A program made the position numbers and the translations under genes. DNA of 64,000 nucleotides from an uncultured Bacteroides sp. (GTDB lineage: Bacteria > Bacteroidota > Bacteroidia > Bacteroidales > Bacteroidaceae): the NCBI GenBank assembly GCA_900551445.1, contig URWA01000016.1:1-64000 (forward strand), read 5' to 3'. The notes beneath the pieces are model-generated. The model saw only the letters and a program-made list of their open reading frames with translations. It was not told the DNA's origin and did no database searches. Positions 33,979 through 42,572 of the stretch are shown here, one piece after another (position 1 is the stretch's first letter; each line of letters opens with the position of its first letter).

Positions 33979-35318
33979 AACAGAAGATAAAAAGGTGGAG
34001 CTGGTGGGCGATGCTCTGTGTATGCTCCCTGCTGACAAGCTGTTACAATGCCGGGGAGTCGCGCGAGAATGTGCTGAAGGTGTACAACTGGGCCGATTAC
34101 ATCGGCGAGGGGGTACTGGAAGATTTCCAGCAATACTACAAGGAACAGACGGGAGAGGATATCCGGATTGTCTATCAGACGTTCGATATCAACGAAATCA
34201 TGCTGACCAAGATTGAAAAGGGGCATGAGGATTTTGATGTGGTCTGTCCGTCGGAATACATCATCGAGCGTATGCTGCACAAAGGACTGCTGCTGCCCAT
34301 TGACACCGTTTTTGCCCACTCACCCAATTACATGAAGGGGGTAGCCCCTTACATCCGCCAGCAGATAGACAAGCTGACGGTGCCGGGCGACCAGCCGGCC
34401 AGCCGGTATGCGGTTTGTTACATGTGGGGTACGGCCGGACTGTTGTATAATAAGAAATATGTGTCTGCTCAGGATTTGCGCTCCTGGGGGTGCTTGTGGG
34501 ACAAACAATATGCCGGAAAGATTCTGATGAAGGACTCTTACCGGGATGCGTATGGCATGGCGTTGCTGTATGCCCATCGGGAAGATTTGAAAGACAGTAC
34601 CCGCAGTGTGGCCAGCCTGATGAACGACTATTCTCCGGCCTCTATGGACTCGGTGGAAAAATACCTGAAACTGCTGAAACCCAATGTGGCAGGTTGGGAA
34701 GCCGATTTTGGCAAGGAGATGATGACCAAGGGCAAGGCATGGATGAACATGACCTGGAGCGGTGATGCCCAATGGGCCATTGAGGAGGCTGCGGAAGTAG
34801 GCGTAGATTTGGGATATACCGTACCGGAGGAAGGAAGCAATGTGTGGTATGATGGATGGGTGATTCCCAAGTATGCCCAAAATCCGAAGGCCGCCAGCTA
34901 TTTCATCAACTTCCTGTGCCGTCCGGACATCGCCTTGCGGAACATGGAAGAAAACGGATACGTCAGTTCCATTGCCGCTCCGGAAATTATGGAGGCCTGC
35001 ATTGACTCCACACTGGACAAGGAGGTGGATGCCAGCTATTTCTTCGGTCCGGAGGCCCGTCACGTGAAACTGCGGAACACCCAGTATCCCGACAAGTCGG
35101 TGATAGCCCGTTGCGCCATGATACGCGATTTCGGCGACAAGACCGTGGATGTGCTGGAAATCTGGTCGCGGGTGAAAGGAGATAACCTGAACAGTGGGCT
35201 GGTCATTCTGATTCTGCTGGTGTTTGTCGGACTGAGCGCCTGGCAGATTCGTCGCCGCTGGTTGCGTTACAAGCGGAGCCATTACAAGCGTTCGCGCCGG
35301 AAGCTTCACCGCAAGTGA
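33975..35318 (+). CDS. potD: Polyamine-binding lipoprotein with a C-terminal membrane helix
   Basis: A 447-residue substrate-binding protein. Lipobox LLTSC (~Cys24), then a PotD/PotF-like periplasmic domain starting at LKVYNWADYIGEGVLEDF (the polyamine-binding family opening) and ending with the WSGDAQWAIEE and VWYDGWVIPK segments. Unusually, the last 45 residues form a hydrophobic helix (LVILILLVFVGLSAW) followed by a very basic Arg/Lys tail, which would anchor the C-terminus in the inner membrane. A lipidated N-terminus plus a C-terminal anchor would tether it at both ends beside PotBC, if the lipoprotein is retained in the inner membrane. Confidence 0.9.
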   Translation: MKQKIKRWSWWAMLCVCSLLTSCYNAGESRENVLKVYNWADYIGEGVLEDFQQYYKEQTGEDIRIVYQTFDINEIMLTKIEKGHEDFDVVCPSEYIIERMLHKGLLLPIDTVFAHSPNYMKGVAPYIRQQIDKLTVPGDQPASRYAVCYMWGTAGLLYNKKYVSAQDLRSWGCLWDKQYAGKILMKDSYRDAYGMALLYAHREDLKDSTRSVASLMNDYSPASMDSVEKYLKLLKPNVAGWEADFGKEMMTKGKAWMNMTWSGDAQWAIEEAAEVGVDLGYTVPEEGSNVWYDGWVIPKYAQNPKAASYFINFLCRPDIALRNMEENGYVSSIAAPEIMEACIDSTLDKEVDASYFFGPEARHVKLRNTQYPDKSVIARCAMIRDFGDKTVDVLEIWSRVKGDNLNSGLVILILLVFVGLSAWQIRRRWLRYKRSHYKRSRRKLHRK

Positions 35319-35340
35319 GTCGCCAATTGAAATACAAAAA

Positions 35341-35384
35341 AGAAACCTCCTTCTCGGGTGCGCCCGAAAAGGAGGTTTCTTTTT
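35341..35384. terminator. Bidirectional terminator between potD and pfkA
   Basis: An 18-base stem (35341-35358 with 35363-35380, one mismatched/wobble pair) and a very short loop, A-rich on the left and T-rich on the right, placed between convergent genes. Confidence 0.85.
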
Positions 35385-35402
35385 ATGTGATATAAGGGAA
35401 TA

Positions 35403-36383
35403 TCAGATAGACAATTCATGCAATACATTCACCAGTTCACGGTCAATCGGTTTGTCATTCTTGATAGCCTTGGCAAACGGTACGTACACAATCTGGTCGT
35501 TTTCGATACCGATCATCACGTTGCGCTGGCCTTCCATCAAAGCCTGGATGCTGGCTACACCCATACGGCTGGCGATGATACGGTCGTGAGCTGTCGGACG
35601 TCCGCCACGCTGCAAGTGTCCCAGAATGGTGACACGAACATCATACTGCGGGTATTCGTTCTTCACACGTTCTGCATAGTGCATGGCTCCTCCGGTGATT
35701 TCACTTTCGGCCACCAGTACGATGGAACTGTTCTTTGATTTACGGAATCCGTTGTTGATGAATTCTTCCAGCTGGTCTACTTCCGTATTGAATTCCGGAA
35801 TGATGGCTGCTTCTGCTCCGGCAGCGATGGCACCGTTCAATGCCAGGAAGCCGGCATCACGTCCCATCACTTCCACGAAGAACAGACGTTCGTGAGAAGT
35901 TGCGGTATCACGAATCTTGTCCACTGCGTCCAGAATGGTGTTCAGGGCAGTGTCATAACCGATGGTCGTATCTGTACCAAACAGGTCATTGTCGATGGTA
36001 CCGGGAAGTCCGATACAAGGCACGTCGAATTCCTGTGCCAGCAGACGGGCACCGGTCAAAGAACCATCTCCACCAATGATGATGAGGGCATCGATGCCTT
36101 CACGCTGCATGGTTTCGTAAGCGATTTGACGACCTTCCGGGGTACGGAACTCCTGACAACGTGCAGTCTTCAGGATTGTACCTCCTAATTGTATGATATT
36201 GCTGACATTTTCAGTCTTAAACTCCTTGATTTCACCCGTAATCAATCCTTTGTAGCCTCTGTAAATACCTTTTACTTTCAGTCCGTTGTAGATAGCGGAA
36301 CGGGTGACGGCTCTGATTGCGGCATTCATGCCTGGTGCATCACCTCCGGAGGTCAGAATACCGATACATTTAATAGTTCCCAT
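35403..36383 (-). CDS. pfkA: ATP-dependent 6-phosphofructokinase
   Basis: A 326-residue cytosolic enzyme catalysing the committed step of glycolysis. N-terminal ATP site GGDAPGMNAAIRAVTR; GGDGSLTGA carries the Gly typical of ATP-using enzymes; catalytic PGTIDND (Asp base) followed by GTDTTIGYDTALN. The length is that of bacterial type A1 PFKs. A -7 box 33 bases upstream shows it has its own promoter, apart from cmk-ispH. Confidence 0.96.
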   Translation of the reverse strand: MGTIKCIGILTSGGDAPGMNAAIRAVTRSAIYNGLKVKGIYRGYKGLITGEIKEFKTENVSNIIQLGGTILKTARCQEFRTPEGRQIAYETMQREGIDALIIIGGDGSLTGARLLAQEFDVPCIGLPGTIDNDLFGTDTTIGYDTALNTILDAVDKIRDTATSHERLFFVEVMGRDAGFLALNGAIAAGAEAAIIPEFNTEVDQLEEFINNGFRKSKNSSIVLVAESEITGGAMHYAERVKNEYPQYDVRVTILGHLQRGGRPTAHDRIIASRMGVASIQALMEGQRNVMIGIENDQIVYVPFAKAIKNDKPIDRELVNVLHELSI

Positions 36384-36415
36384 AATTGTTAGTTGTTAGT
36401 TTGATTTTTATGAAG

Positions 36416-36423
36416 CAAAAGTA
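36416..36423 (-). promoter_or_regulatory. Promoter -7 box of pfkA
   Basis: The minus strand reads TACTTTTG, an exact TAnnTTTG match, 33 bases before the start. Confidence 0.6.
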
Positions 36424-36458
36424 CAAAATATGTTGCTATTTTCGGGTGGAATTTTTTC

Positions 36459-37325
36459 TTATTCTTCGTTCATTATAACTTTTTTACACGCTTCCATCAG
36501 CCATTTCGGTGTAGAAGTGGCTCCGCAGATTCCAATGGAATGTGCATGTGACAAAATGCTCTTGTCAATCTCTTCCGGTTTGTCAATCTGATAGGAGTTG
36601 GGGTTGACTTTCTTACATTCCTGAAAGAGAATCTTTCCGTTGGAACTTTTGTGCCCGCAGACGAAGAAAATTAAGTCATGGCTGGCGGCAAATTCCCGGA
36701 TGTGGGGCATGCGGTTGGCCACCTGTCGGCAGATGGTGTCGAAATACTGGAAGGAAGCCTCCGGAGAGATATGCTCTTCGATGTAGGAGACAATCTGGCG
36801 GAACTCATCCAGCGATTTGGTGGTCTGTGAATACAGCCGGATGTCTTTCGTCATGTCGAGCTTGCTCACTTCTTCCAGTTTCTCGATGACGATGGCTTTT
36901 CCTTGTGTCTGGCCTACCAGTCCCAATACCTCGGCATGACCGTTCTTCCCGTAGATGACAATCTGCCGTTCCCGGCCGCTGGGAGTCGTGTCATACTCCT
37001 GTTTGATTCTTTTCTGCAACCGTAGTACTACCGGACAGGTGGCATCGATGATTTCAATCTGGTTTTTGCGGGCCAGTTCATAGGTCTCGGGCGGTTCGCC
37101 GTGGGCACGCAGCAGTACCTTGACATTCCGCAGGCGGGCAAACTCTTCGTGATTGATGGTAATCAGTCCCAGTTTTTTCAGGCGTTCACACTCCTGGCCG
37201 TTGTGTACGATGTCGCCCAGGCAATACAGGGTTTCTCCTTTTGCCAGTTCTTCTTCTGCCTTGGAGATGGCCGTGGTCACTCCGAAGCAGAATCCGGACT
37301 CCTTATCTATTTCAATGTGATGCAT
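36459..37325 (-). CDS. ispH: 4-hydroxy-3-methylbut-2-enyl diphosphate reductase
   Basis: The last enzyme of the MEP isoprenoid pathway, making IPP and DMAPP with a [4Fe-4S] cluster. The three cluster cysteines lie in SGFCFGV, DATCPVV and GICGATSTP, and the substrate histidine in RAHGEPPE. About 288 residues. I prefer ATG 37325 over the TTG at 37340; it overlaps the end of cmk by 14 bases, so the two are translationally coupled. Its products feed the polyprenyl synthase at 39.2 kb. Confidence 0.94.
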   Translation of the reverse strand: MHHIEIDKESGFCFGVTTAISKAEEELAKGETLYCLGDIVHNGQECERLKKLGLITINHEEFARLRNVKVLLRAHGEPPETYELARKNQIEIIDATCPVVLRLQKRIKQEYDTTPSGRERQIVIYGKNGHAEVLGLVGQTQGKAIVIEKLEEVSKLDMTKDIRLYSQTTKSLDEFRQIVSYIEEHISPEASFQYFDTICRQVANRMPHIREFAASHDLIFFVCGHKSSNGKILFQECKKVNPNSYQIDKPEEIDKSILSHAHSIGICGATSTPKWLMEACKKVIMNEE

Positions 37326-38010
37326 GGGTGGCTTTTTCAAATTGTTCCTTTAACCATTCTTTCTGTTCGGAAATCGTCATTTCGCTGTTGTCCAGCAGGA
37401 TGGCATCGTCGGCCTTGCGCAACGGACTTACCTTCCGGCTCTGGTCAATGCGGTCGCGTTCTTCCACGTTGTGCAGGATTTCATCGAAGGAAGCTTCCTG
37501 GCCCTTGGCCTTGAGTTCCTCGTACCGGCGCTGGGCACGAATCTGGGCAGAGGCCGTGACGAAGATTTTCAGTTCGGCATTGGGGAATACCGCGGTACCG
37601 ATGTCGCGTCCGTCCATGACGATTCCTTTTTCCTTGCCCATTTCCTGCTGCTGACGTACGAGTGCTTCACGTACGAAACCGAGGGCGGCTACCGGGCTGA
37701 CATGGGAGGATACTTCCATGGTGCGGATGCGTTCTTCCACATTTTTCCCGTTGAGGAAGGTCATCGGACGCTGTGTTTCCGGGTTGAGCTGGAAGGAAAT
37801 ATGAATCCGGTCCATTTGCTGACGCAGGTCTTCTTCGCGGATGCTCCCGTCGGCATTGAACAGTCCGTTTTCCAGACAGTAAAGTGTGACAGCCCGATAC
37901 ATGGCTCCGCTATCTATATAAATGTAACCGATTTCTTTGGCTAAATCTTTAGCCATGGTACTTTTCCCGCAGGAAGAGAAACCATCGATGGCAATGATAA
38001 TTTTTTTCAT
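37312..38010 (-). CDS. cmk: Cytidylate kinase
   Basis: A 232-residue nucleotide kinase phosphorylating CMP and dCMP. The P-loop is GFSSCGKSTMAK (residues ~9-20), followed by YIDSGAMYRAVTLY (nucleotide-monophosphate binding) and GRDIGTAVFPNAELKIF (the DGRD region). It is the first gene of the cmk-ispH unit, with a -7 box 32 bases upstream. Confidence 0.95.
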   Translation of the reverse strand: MKKIIIAIDGFSSCGKSTMAKDLAKEIGYIYIDSGAMYRAVTLYCLENGLFNADGSIREEDLRQQMDRIHISFQLNPETQRPMTFLNGKNVEERIRTMEVSSHVSPVAALGFVREALVRQQQEMGKEKGIVMDGRDIGTAVFPNAELKIFVTASAQIRAQRRYEELKAKGQEASFDEILHNVEERDRIDQSRKVSPLRKADDAILLDNSEMTISEQKEWLKEQFEKATHASH

Positions 38011-38041
38011 GATTCAGTGAATATGTGAATGATAGTGTATG

Positions 38042-38049
38042 CAAAGATA
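38042..38049 (-). promoter_or_regulatory. Promoter -7 box of cmk-ispH
   Basis: The minus strand reads TATCTTTG, an exact match, 32 bases before cmk. Confidence 0.6.
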
Positions 38050-38178
38050 TAGAAAATCCTTTGGATATCGGCTGCTTTGCCGGAAGTTTGTGGGGCGATG
38101 ATTGGGGGAGAGGCGGGAAGACAGGGTTGGCCGGGGAGAATTTGGAAAACACCGTGGTGCAGATGGAAACGGGTTCTG

Positions 38179-38283
38179 GCGTTTTTTACGTTTCCCTGCT
38201 GGAAAACCTACGTTTCCGCTTCGGGAAATGTAGGGCTCCCGGTAGGAAAACGTATGTTTTCGCTTTGCGGAACGTGAAAAAGG
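38179..38283. repeat. Tandem array 2: 17-bp near-palindromes at 22-bp period
   Basis: Units start at 38179, 38201, 38223 and 38245, with a more degenerate fifth at 38267. The best copies are GGAAAACCTACGTTTCC (38201) and GGAAAACGTATGTTTTC (38245), so the core is close to GGAAAAC-N3-GTTTCC. Spacers are 5 bases. The end of unit 2 and the start of unit 3 form an 11-bp hairpin (38207-38217 with 38224-38234). The array lies in the 414-base divergent gap between the cmk and tonB promoters, which otherwise holds no gene. Confidence 0.7.
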
Positions 38284-38380
38284 ACAAGGAACCGACAGGT
38301 TATCACAAGGCGAAAATAAAAAATAAGTGTAGTTTTACATTATTTTTACTTCAGGAAGGTGAATTTCTGAAGAATTGTGT

Positions 38381-38388
38381 TACCTTTG
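38381..38388 (+). promoter_or_regulatory. Promoter -7 box of tonB
   Basis: TACCTTTG, exact TAnnTTTG match, 37 bases before the start. The -33 element is weak. Confidence 0.6.
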
Positions 38389-38424
38389 CTGCGTATAGAG
38401 TATTAACCTTTAATAAACACATTT

Positions 38425-39111
38425 ATGGAAGTCAAGAAATCGCCGAAAGCGGACCTCGAAGGCAAAAAGTCTACGTGGTTGTTGGTAGGTTTCGTACTGA
38501 TCTTGGCAGCGATGTTTGTGGCGTTCGAATGGACAGAACGTGATAAACAAGTCACTACCGATACCGGTATCACCGAACCGACTTTTGAGGAAGAAATGAT
38601 TCCTATCACTGAACAGGAGGAACAGAAACAAGCTCCACCTCCTCCCGAAGCACCGAAAGTAGAAGAAGTGCTGCAGATTGCAGATAACAATGCAAATGTA
38701 GAAGAATCTACTATCCAGTCTACAGAAGATAATAATACAGCTGTAGAAATCAAGTACGTGCCGGTTGAAGTGGAAGAAGAAGAACCGGAAGAACAGCAGA
38801 TTTTCCAGGTTGTAGAAGAGATGCCGGAATTCCCGGGTGGTATGGCTGAATGTTTGAAGTTCATCAGCAAGAACATCAAGTATCCGACTATCGCACAGGA
38901 AAACGGTGTACAGGGACGTGTAATCATCCAGTTCGTTGTTAACCAGGATGGTTCTATCGTAGACCCGGTGGTTATGCGTAGTGTAGACCCGTACTTGGAT
39001 AAGGAAGCACTCCGTGTGATCAAGATGATGCCGAAATGGAAACCAGGTAAGCAGCGTGGTAAAGCTGTACGTGTGAAATACACCGTGCCTGTAACCTTTA
39101 AGTTGCAGTAA
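38425..39111 (+). CDS. tonB: Energy transducer TonB
   Basis: A 228-residue periplasm-spanning protein that couples the proton motive force to outer-membrane receptors. A short cytoplasmic N-terminus, one membrane helix (~17-35, LLVGFVLILAAMFVAFEW), an acidic Glu/Pro-rich spacer with APPPPEAP (~50-130), and a C-terminal TonB domain (~140-228, FPGGMAECLKFISKNIKYP ... VRVKYTVPVTF). The spacer is Glu-rich rather than the Lys-Pro type of E. coli. It has its own terminator; the ExbB/ExbD genes lie 2 kb downstream on the same strand. Confidence 0.93.
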   Translation: MEVKKSPKADLEGKKSTWLLVGFVLILAAMFVAFEWTERDKQVTTDTGITEPTFEEEMIPITEQEEQKQAPPPPEAPKVEEVLQIADNNANVEESTIQSTEDNNTAVEIKYVPVEVEEEEPEEQQIFQVVEEMPEFPGGMAECLKFISKNIKYPTIAQENGVQGRVIIQFVVNQDGSIVDPVVMRSVDPYLDKEALRVIKMMPKWKPGKQRGKAVRVKYTVPVTFKLQ

Positions 39112-39132
39112 TCTATTGATAGTATAAGAAGT

Positions 39133-39163
39133 AAAGGCTGCATTTTTGCAGCCTTTCTTTTTT
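39133..39163 (+). terminator. Terminator after tonB
   Basis: A perfect 10-bp stem AAAGGCTGCA/TGCAGCCTTT with a TTTT loop, followed by a T-rich run. Confidence 0.85.
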
Positions 39164-39186
39164 CCCTTTTATTAAAACTTATTCCC

Positions 39187-40170
39187 ATGAAACAATATAC
39201 AAGCGAACAGCTGTTGCAGCAAATCCATGAATACATCGGTCAGCTTTCTTACAAGCGGAAACCGATGGGGTTGTATGAACCGATAGAGTATGTGTTGGGA
39301 CTGGGCGGGAAACGTCTGCGTCCGGTATTGATGCTGCTGGCTTATAATCTGTACAAAGAGGACGTGGAACGCATTTTTCCTCAGGCTGCCGGTATTGAGA
39401 CTTATCACAACTTTACGCTGTTGCACGATGATTTGATGGACAAGGCCGATATGCGGCGCAACAAGCCGACCGTACACAAGCGATGGAACGAGAATACGGC
39501 CATCCTTTCGGGAGATGCCATGCTGATTCTTTCCTATCAGTTCATGATGCAGCAATGTCCGGCAGAATACGTGGGAAAGGTGATGGAGGTGTTCGGCCGT
39601 ACCGCACTCGAGGTCTGCGAAGGACAGCAGTGGGATATGGAGTTTGAACAGCTGACGGACGTGACGGTAGAGGAATACCTCGAAATGATTCGTCTGAAGA
39701 CTTCTGTATTGTTGGCTGCGGCCTTGAAAATCGGAGCGATTTTGGGAGGTGCACCTGAAAAGGACGCGGAACGTCTGTATGATTTCGGGGTGAAGATGGG
39801 ACTGGCTTTCCAGTTGCAGGACGATTACCTCGACGTGTATGGCGATCCGGCTGTCTTCGGCAAGAAAATCGGAGGCGACATTCTTTGCAACAAAAAGACC
39901 TTTATGTTGATTACGGCGCTGGCACAGGCTCAGGAAGATGACAAGGAAGCATTGCTGGGTTGGCTTCACGTGGAAGACTATGCACCGGAAGAAAAAATAA
40001 AGGCTGTGACGGCAATATATAATAAGGTAGGTGTGGCGGATAGCTGCAATGCCCGTATTGATGCATATTATAAGGAAGGCTTGGCTTTGTTGGAGCAGGT
40101 GGAAGTAGAACCGGCCCGCAAGGAAGAACTGAAGGCCTTTGTCTGCCGTTTAATGGACCGTAAACTGTGA
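39187..40170 (+). CDS. Long-chain polyprenyl diphosphate synthase
   Basis: A 327-residue trans-prenyltransferase condensing IPP units, probably for the menaquinone side chain. Both Asp-rich motifs are present: HDDLMDKADMRR (~residue 79, first DDxxD) and LQDDYLDVYGD (~217, second). The residues before the first motif (TYHNFTLLHDD) lack the bulky aromatics of short-chain farnesyl synthases, favouring a long-chain product; exact length cannot be told. tatD follows after one base. Confidence 0.9.
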   Translation: MKQYTSEQLLQQIHEYIGQLSYKRKPMGLYEPIEYVLGLGGKRLRPVLMLLAYNLYKEDVERIFPQAAGIETYHNFTLLHDDLMDKADMRRNKPTVHKRWNENTAILSGDAMLILSYQFMMQQCPAEYVGKVMEVFGRTALEVCEGQQWDMEFEQLTDVTVEEYLEMIRLKTSVLLAAALKIGAILGGAPEKDAERLYDFGVKMGLAFQLQDDYLDVYGDPAVFGKKIGGDILCNKKTFMLITALAQAQEDDKEALLGWLHVEDYAPEEKIKAVTAIYNKVGVADSCNARIDAYYKEGLALLEQVEVEPARKEELKAFVCRLMDRKL

Positions 40171-40171
40171 G

Positions 40172-40966
40172 ATGATGAATGCCCTGATTGATACACATAC
40201 TCATTTGTACACCGAAGAGTTTGAGGAAGACCGCGAACTGGCTGTAATTCGGGCGGTGGAGGCAGGAGTAACCCGCTTGTTCATGCCGAATATTGACGAT
40301 ACTACGGTGGAGGCCATGCTGAAGTTGTGCGACGCTCATGACTATTGTTATCCGATGATTGGCTTTCATCCGACTTCGGTCGATGAAAACTGGAAGGAAC
40401 GTTTGCAGACGGTGAAGCAGTGGCTGACATCTGATCCGCACCGCTTTTATGGTATTGGCGAAGTGGGGCTCGACTTGTATTGGGACAAAACCTTCCGCAA
40501 GGAGCAGATGGCGGCGTTTGAGGAACAGGTGAACTGGGCCTTGGAGTACGACCTGCCTTTGATTATCCATTGCCGGGAAGCTTATCCGGAACTGCTGGAA
40601 ATTCTGGCCGCTTACAAGCAGACGGCTTTGCGGGGAATTTTTCATAGTTTTACCGGCTCATCGGAAGATGCGACCCGTTTGCTGGAGTATGAATCGTTCA
40701 TGCTCGGCATTAATGGGGTGGTGACTTTCAAGAAAAGTATTCTTCCGGAAGTGTTGAAAGATGTGCCTTTAAATCGGATTGTGCTCGAAACCGACTCGCC
40801 TTATCTGGCTCCGGTACCTTATCGGGGAAAGCGAAATGAGAGTGCCTATTTGGTGAAGGTGGCCGAACGCCTTTCCGAAATTTATGGCATACCTTTGTCG
40901 GAAATTGCGGCCCAAACCTCGGAAAATGCTTTAAAAGTCTTCACAAATGCGGAGAAAAGTTTTTAA
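40172..40966 (+). CDS. tatD: TatD-family metal-dependent hydrolase/DNase
   Basis: A 264-residue TIM-barrel amidohydrolase-type enzyme; characterised TatD proteins are 3'-5' exonucleases/DNases. Metal and catalytic motifs: DTHTHLYT (~residue 7), GEVGLDLYWD (~95), HCREAYPE (~130), HSFTGS (~155) and LETDSPYLAP (~205). Start at ATG 40172 or 40175. It is coupled to the prenyl synthase gene without an obvious metabolic link. Confidence 0.92.
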   Translation: MMNALIDTHTHLYTEEFEEDRELAVIRAVEAGVTRLFMPNIDDTTVEAMLKLCDAHDYCYPMIGFHPTSVDENWKERLQTVKQWLTSDPHRFYGIGEVGLDLYWDKTFRKEQMAAFEEQVNWALEYDLPLIIHCREAYPELLEILAAYKQTALRGIFHSFTGSSEDATRLLEYESFMLGINGVVTFKKSILPEVLKDVPLNRIVLETDSPYLAPVPYRGKRNESAYLVKVAERLSEIYGIPLSEIAAQTSENALKVFTNAEKSF

Positions 40967-41035
40967 AGTTTATTAATTTCGAGTCTAAACGAAAACTTTT
41001 GCAGTTTGGATGTTATGTAAGACGAAAAAAAAGAA

Positions 41036-41043
41036 TACATTTG
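41036..41043 (+). promoter_or_regulatory. Promoter -7 box of tRNA-Ser (and possibly exbB)
   Basis: TACATTTG exactly matches TAnnTTTG, 60 bases before the tRNA. The nearest TTTG box (41005-41008) is 27 bases upstream, longer than usual. It is the only exact -7 box seen before the exb genes. Confidence 0.5.
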
Positions 41044-41103
41044 TGACTGAAATCAATCAAAGGGGTTTGGGTGTTTAAAACTTGTTCCCGATATTGGAAA
41101 AAA

Positions 41104-41191
41104 GGAGAGGTGCTCGAGTGGTTGAAGAGGCACGCCTGGAAAGCGTGTATACGCCAAAAGCGTATCACGGGTTCGAATCCCGTTCTCTCCG
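41104..41191 (+). tRNA. tRNA-Ser (GGA)
   Basis: A full cloverleaf of 88 nt with a long variable arm as expected for Ser. Acceptor GGAGAGG pairs with the 3' strand ending at 41190. Anticodon stem CACGC/GCGTG encloses CTGGAAA with GGA at 41138-41140. T-loop GTTCGAATC is present. CCA is not encoded. Confidence 0.96.
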
Positions 41192-41253
41192 CAATATAAG
41201 AGAAAAACAATTAACAAACTATTAATTAATTAATCTTAAAAATTAGACACACA

Positions 41254-42057
41254 ATGAAAAAGTTATTTGCAATTCTTGCAGTGATGGGAGTCCTCTCATT
41301 TGGAATGACTCAGACAGCTATGGCTCAGGATTCTACAGCTACCGCAGCTCCGGCTCAGACAGAAGAAGTAGCAGCAGCTGACGATGCAGCAGCAGCTCCG
41401 GCTGTAGTAGAAGAAGGTGGTTTGCACAAAGAATTAAAGACTAAGTTTATCGAAGGTGATGCAGGCTTCATGTCTTTGGTTGCTATCGCATTGGTACTTG
41501 GTCTGGCTTTCTGTATTGAACGTATCATTTACTTGAGCTTGGCTGAAGTAGACGTAAAGAAATTGATGGCTAAAGTTGAAGCCGCTTTGGAAAAAGGTGA
41601 TGTAGAAGGTGCTAAGACTATCTGCCGTAACACTCGTGGTCCTGTTGCTTCTATCTGCTATCAGGGTTTGATGAGAATCGACGAAGGCTTGGACGTAGTT
41701 GAACGTTCAGTTGTTTCTTACGGTGGTGTTCAGGCTGGTTACCTTGAAAAAGGATGCTCTTGGATCACATTGTTCATCGCGATGGCTCCGTCTCTGGGAT
41801 TCTTGGGTACTGTAATCGGTATGGTTATGGCGTTCGACCAAATCCAGCAGGCTGGTGATATTTCTCCGACAGTTGTTGCAGGTGGTATGAAAGTGGCCTT
41901 GATTACTACTATCTTCGGTTTGATCGTTGCTTTGATTCTGCAGGTATTCTACAACTACATCCTGTCTAAGATTGAAGCTATTACAAGCCAGATGGAAGAT
42001 TCTTCTATCACATTGCTTGATATGATCATGAAGTACAACTTGAAATACAAAAAATAA
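41254..42057 (+). CDS. exbB: ExbB/TolQ-type proton channel subunit
   Basis: A 267-residue inner-membrane protein of the MotA/TolQ/ExbB family. A cleavable-looking signal (MKKLFAILAVMGVLSFG ... AMAQ) and an Ala/Glu-rich low-complexity stretch (~25-60) precede three membrane helices: ~75-95, ~165-190 (the GFLGTVIGMVMAF region) and ~205-235. The conserved polar channel region GTVIGMVMAFDQIQ is visible. It opens a four-gene Exb operon, 62 bases after tRNA-Ser. Confidence 0.92.
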   Translation: MKKLFAILAVMGVLSFGMTQTAMAQDSTATAAPAQTEEVAAADDAAAAPAVVEEGGLHKELKTKFIEGDAGFMSLVAIALVLGLAFCIERIIYLSLAEVDVKKLMAKVEAALEKGDVEGAKTICRNTRGPVASICYQGLMRIDEGLDVVERSVVSYGGVQAGYLEKGCSWITLFIAMAPSLGFLGTVIGMVMAFDQIQQAGDISPTVVAGGMKVALITTIFGLIVALILQVFYNYILSKIEAITSQMEDSSITLLDMIMKYNLKYKK

Positions 42058-42065
42058 TAAGAACA

Positions 42066-42530
42066 ATGGCTAAATTATCATATAAAGTATCATACTACGT
42101 ATTCTATGTATGCATCGCACTGATTCTGGTAGTGCTGGGCATGTTCTACGGAGTAGGATACAGCGAAACAAATGCAGCTGGTTTGGTTGAACCGGCTAAT
42201 ACTCCGGCCCTGATGTACCTGATGTATGGTATGTTTGCAATTACTGTCATCGCGACTCTTGTAGGAGCTATTGCACAGTTTGGCGGAGCATTGAAAGATA
42301 ATCCGAAAGGAGCTATCAAATCATTGATTGGACTGATTCTGTTGGTCGTATTGCTGATTGTGACTTATAACCTCGGTTCTTCTGAAACAGTTGTTATGGG
42401 TGGCGGTACAGAATATACCAATGTCACTATGCTGAAGGTAACAGACATGCTGCTGTACTCTACATACGTATTGTTCGGCCTGGCTGCCCTTGGTACATTG
42501 ATCAACTTGTCTGGAATTTTGAAGAAATAA
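42066..42530 (+). CDS. Small four-helix membrane protein of the Exb operon
   Basis: A 154-residue protein with four predicted membrane helices (about 10-30, 48-70, 83-102, 125-150), short loops and a polar loop between helices 3 and 4 (SSETVVMGGGTEYTN). I recognise no functional domain. It sits 8 bases after exbB and before two exbD genes, so it is probably an accessory subunit or assembly factor of the proton-channel complex, which is inferred only from position. Confidence 0.8.
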   Translation: MAKLSYKVSYYVFYVCIALILVVLGMFYGVGYSETNAAGLVEPANTPALMYLMYGMFAITVIATLVGAIAQFGGALKDNPKGAIKSLIGLILLVVLLIVTYNLGSSETVVMGGGTEYTNVTMLKVTDMLLYSTYVLFGLAALGTLINLSGILKK

Positions 42531-42572
42531 TATCATCATTGAAGTTTAATTAAAATATAAGGAGTAAGTCAA

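Noticed and set aside
36384..36458. Riboswitch or leader peptide before pfkA
   Set aside because: The 75-base gap holds only a -7 box and AT-rich sequence; no stable structure seen.
38403..39236. 277-codon minus-strand frame opposite tonB
   Set aside because: The translation is a Ser/Thr-rich shadow of the tonB frame; no promoter or family likeness.
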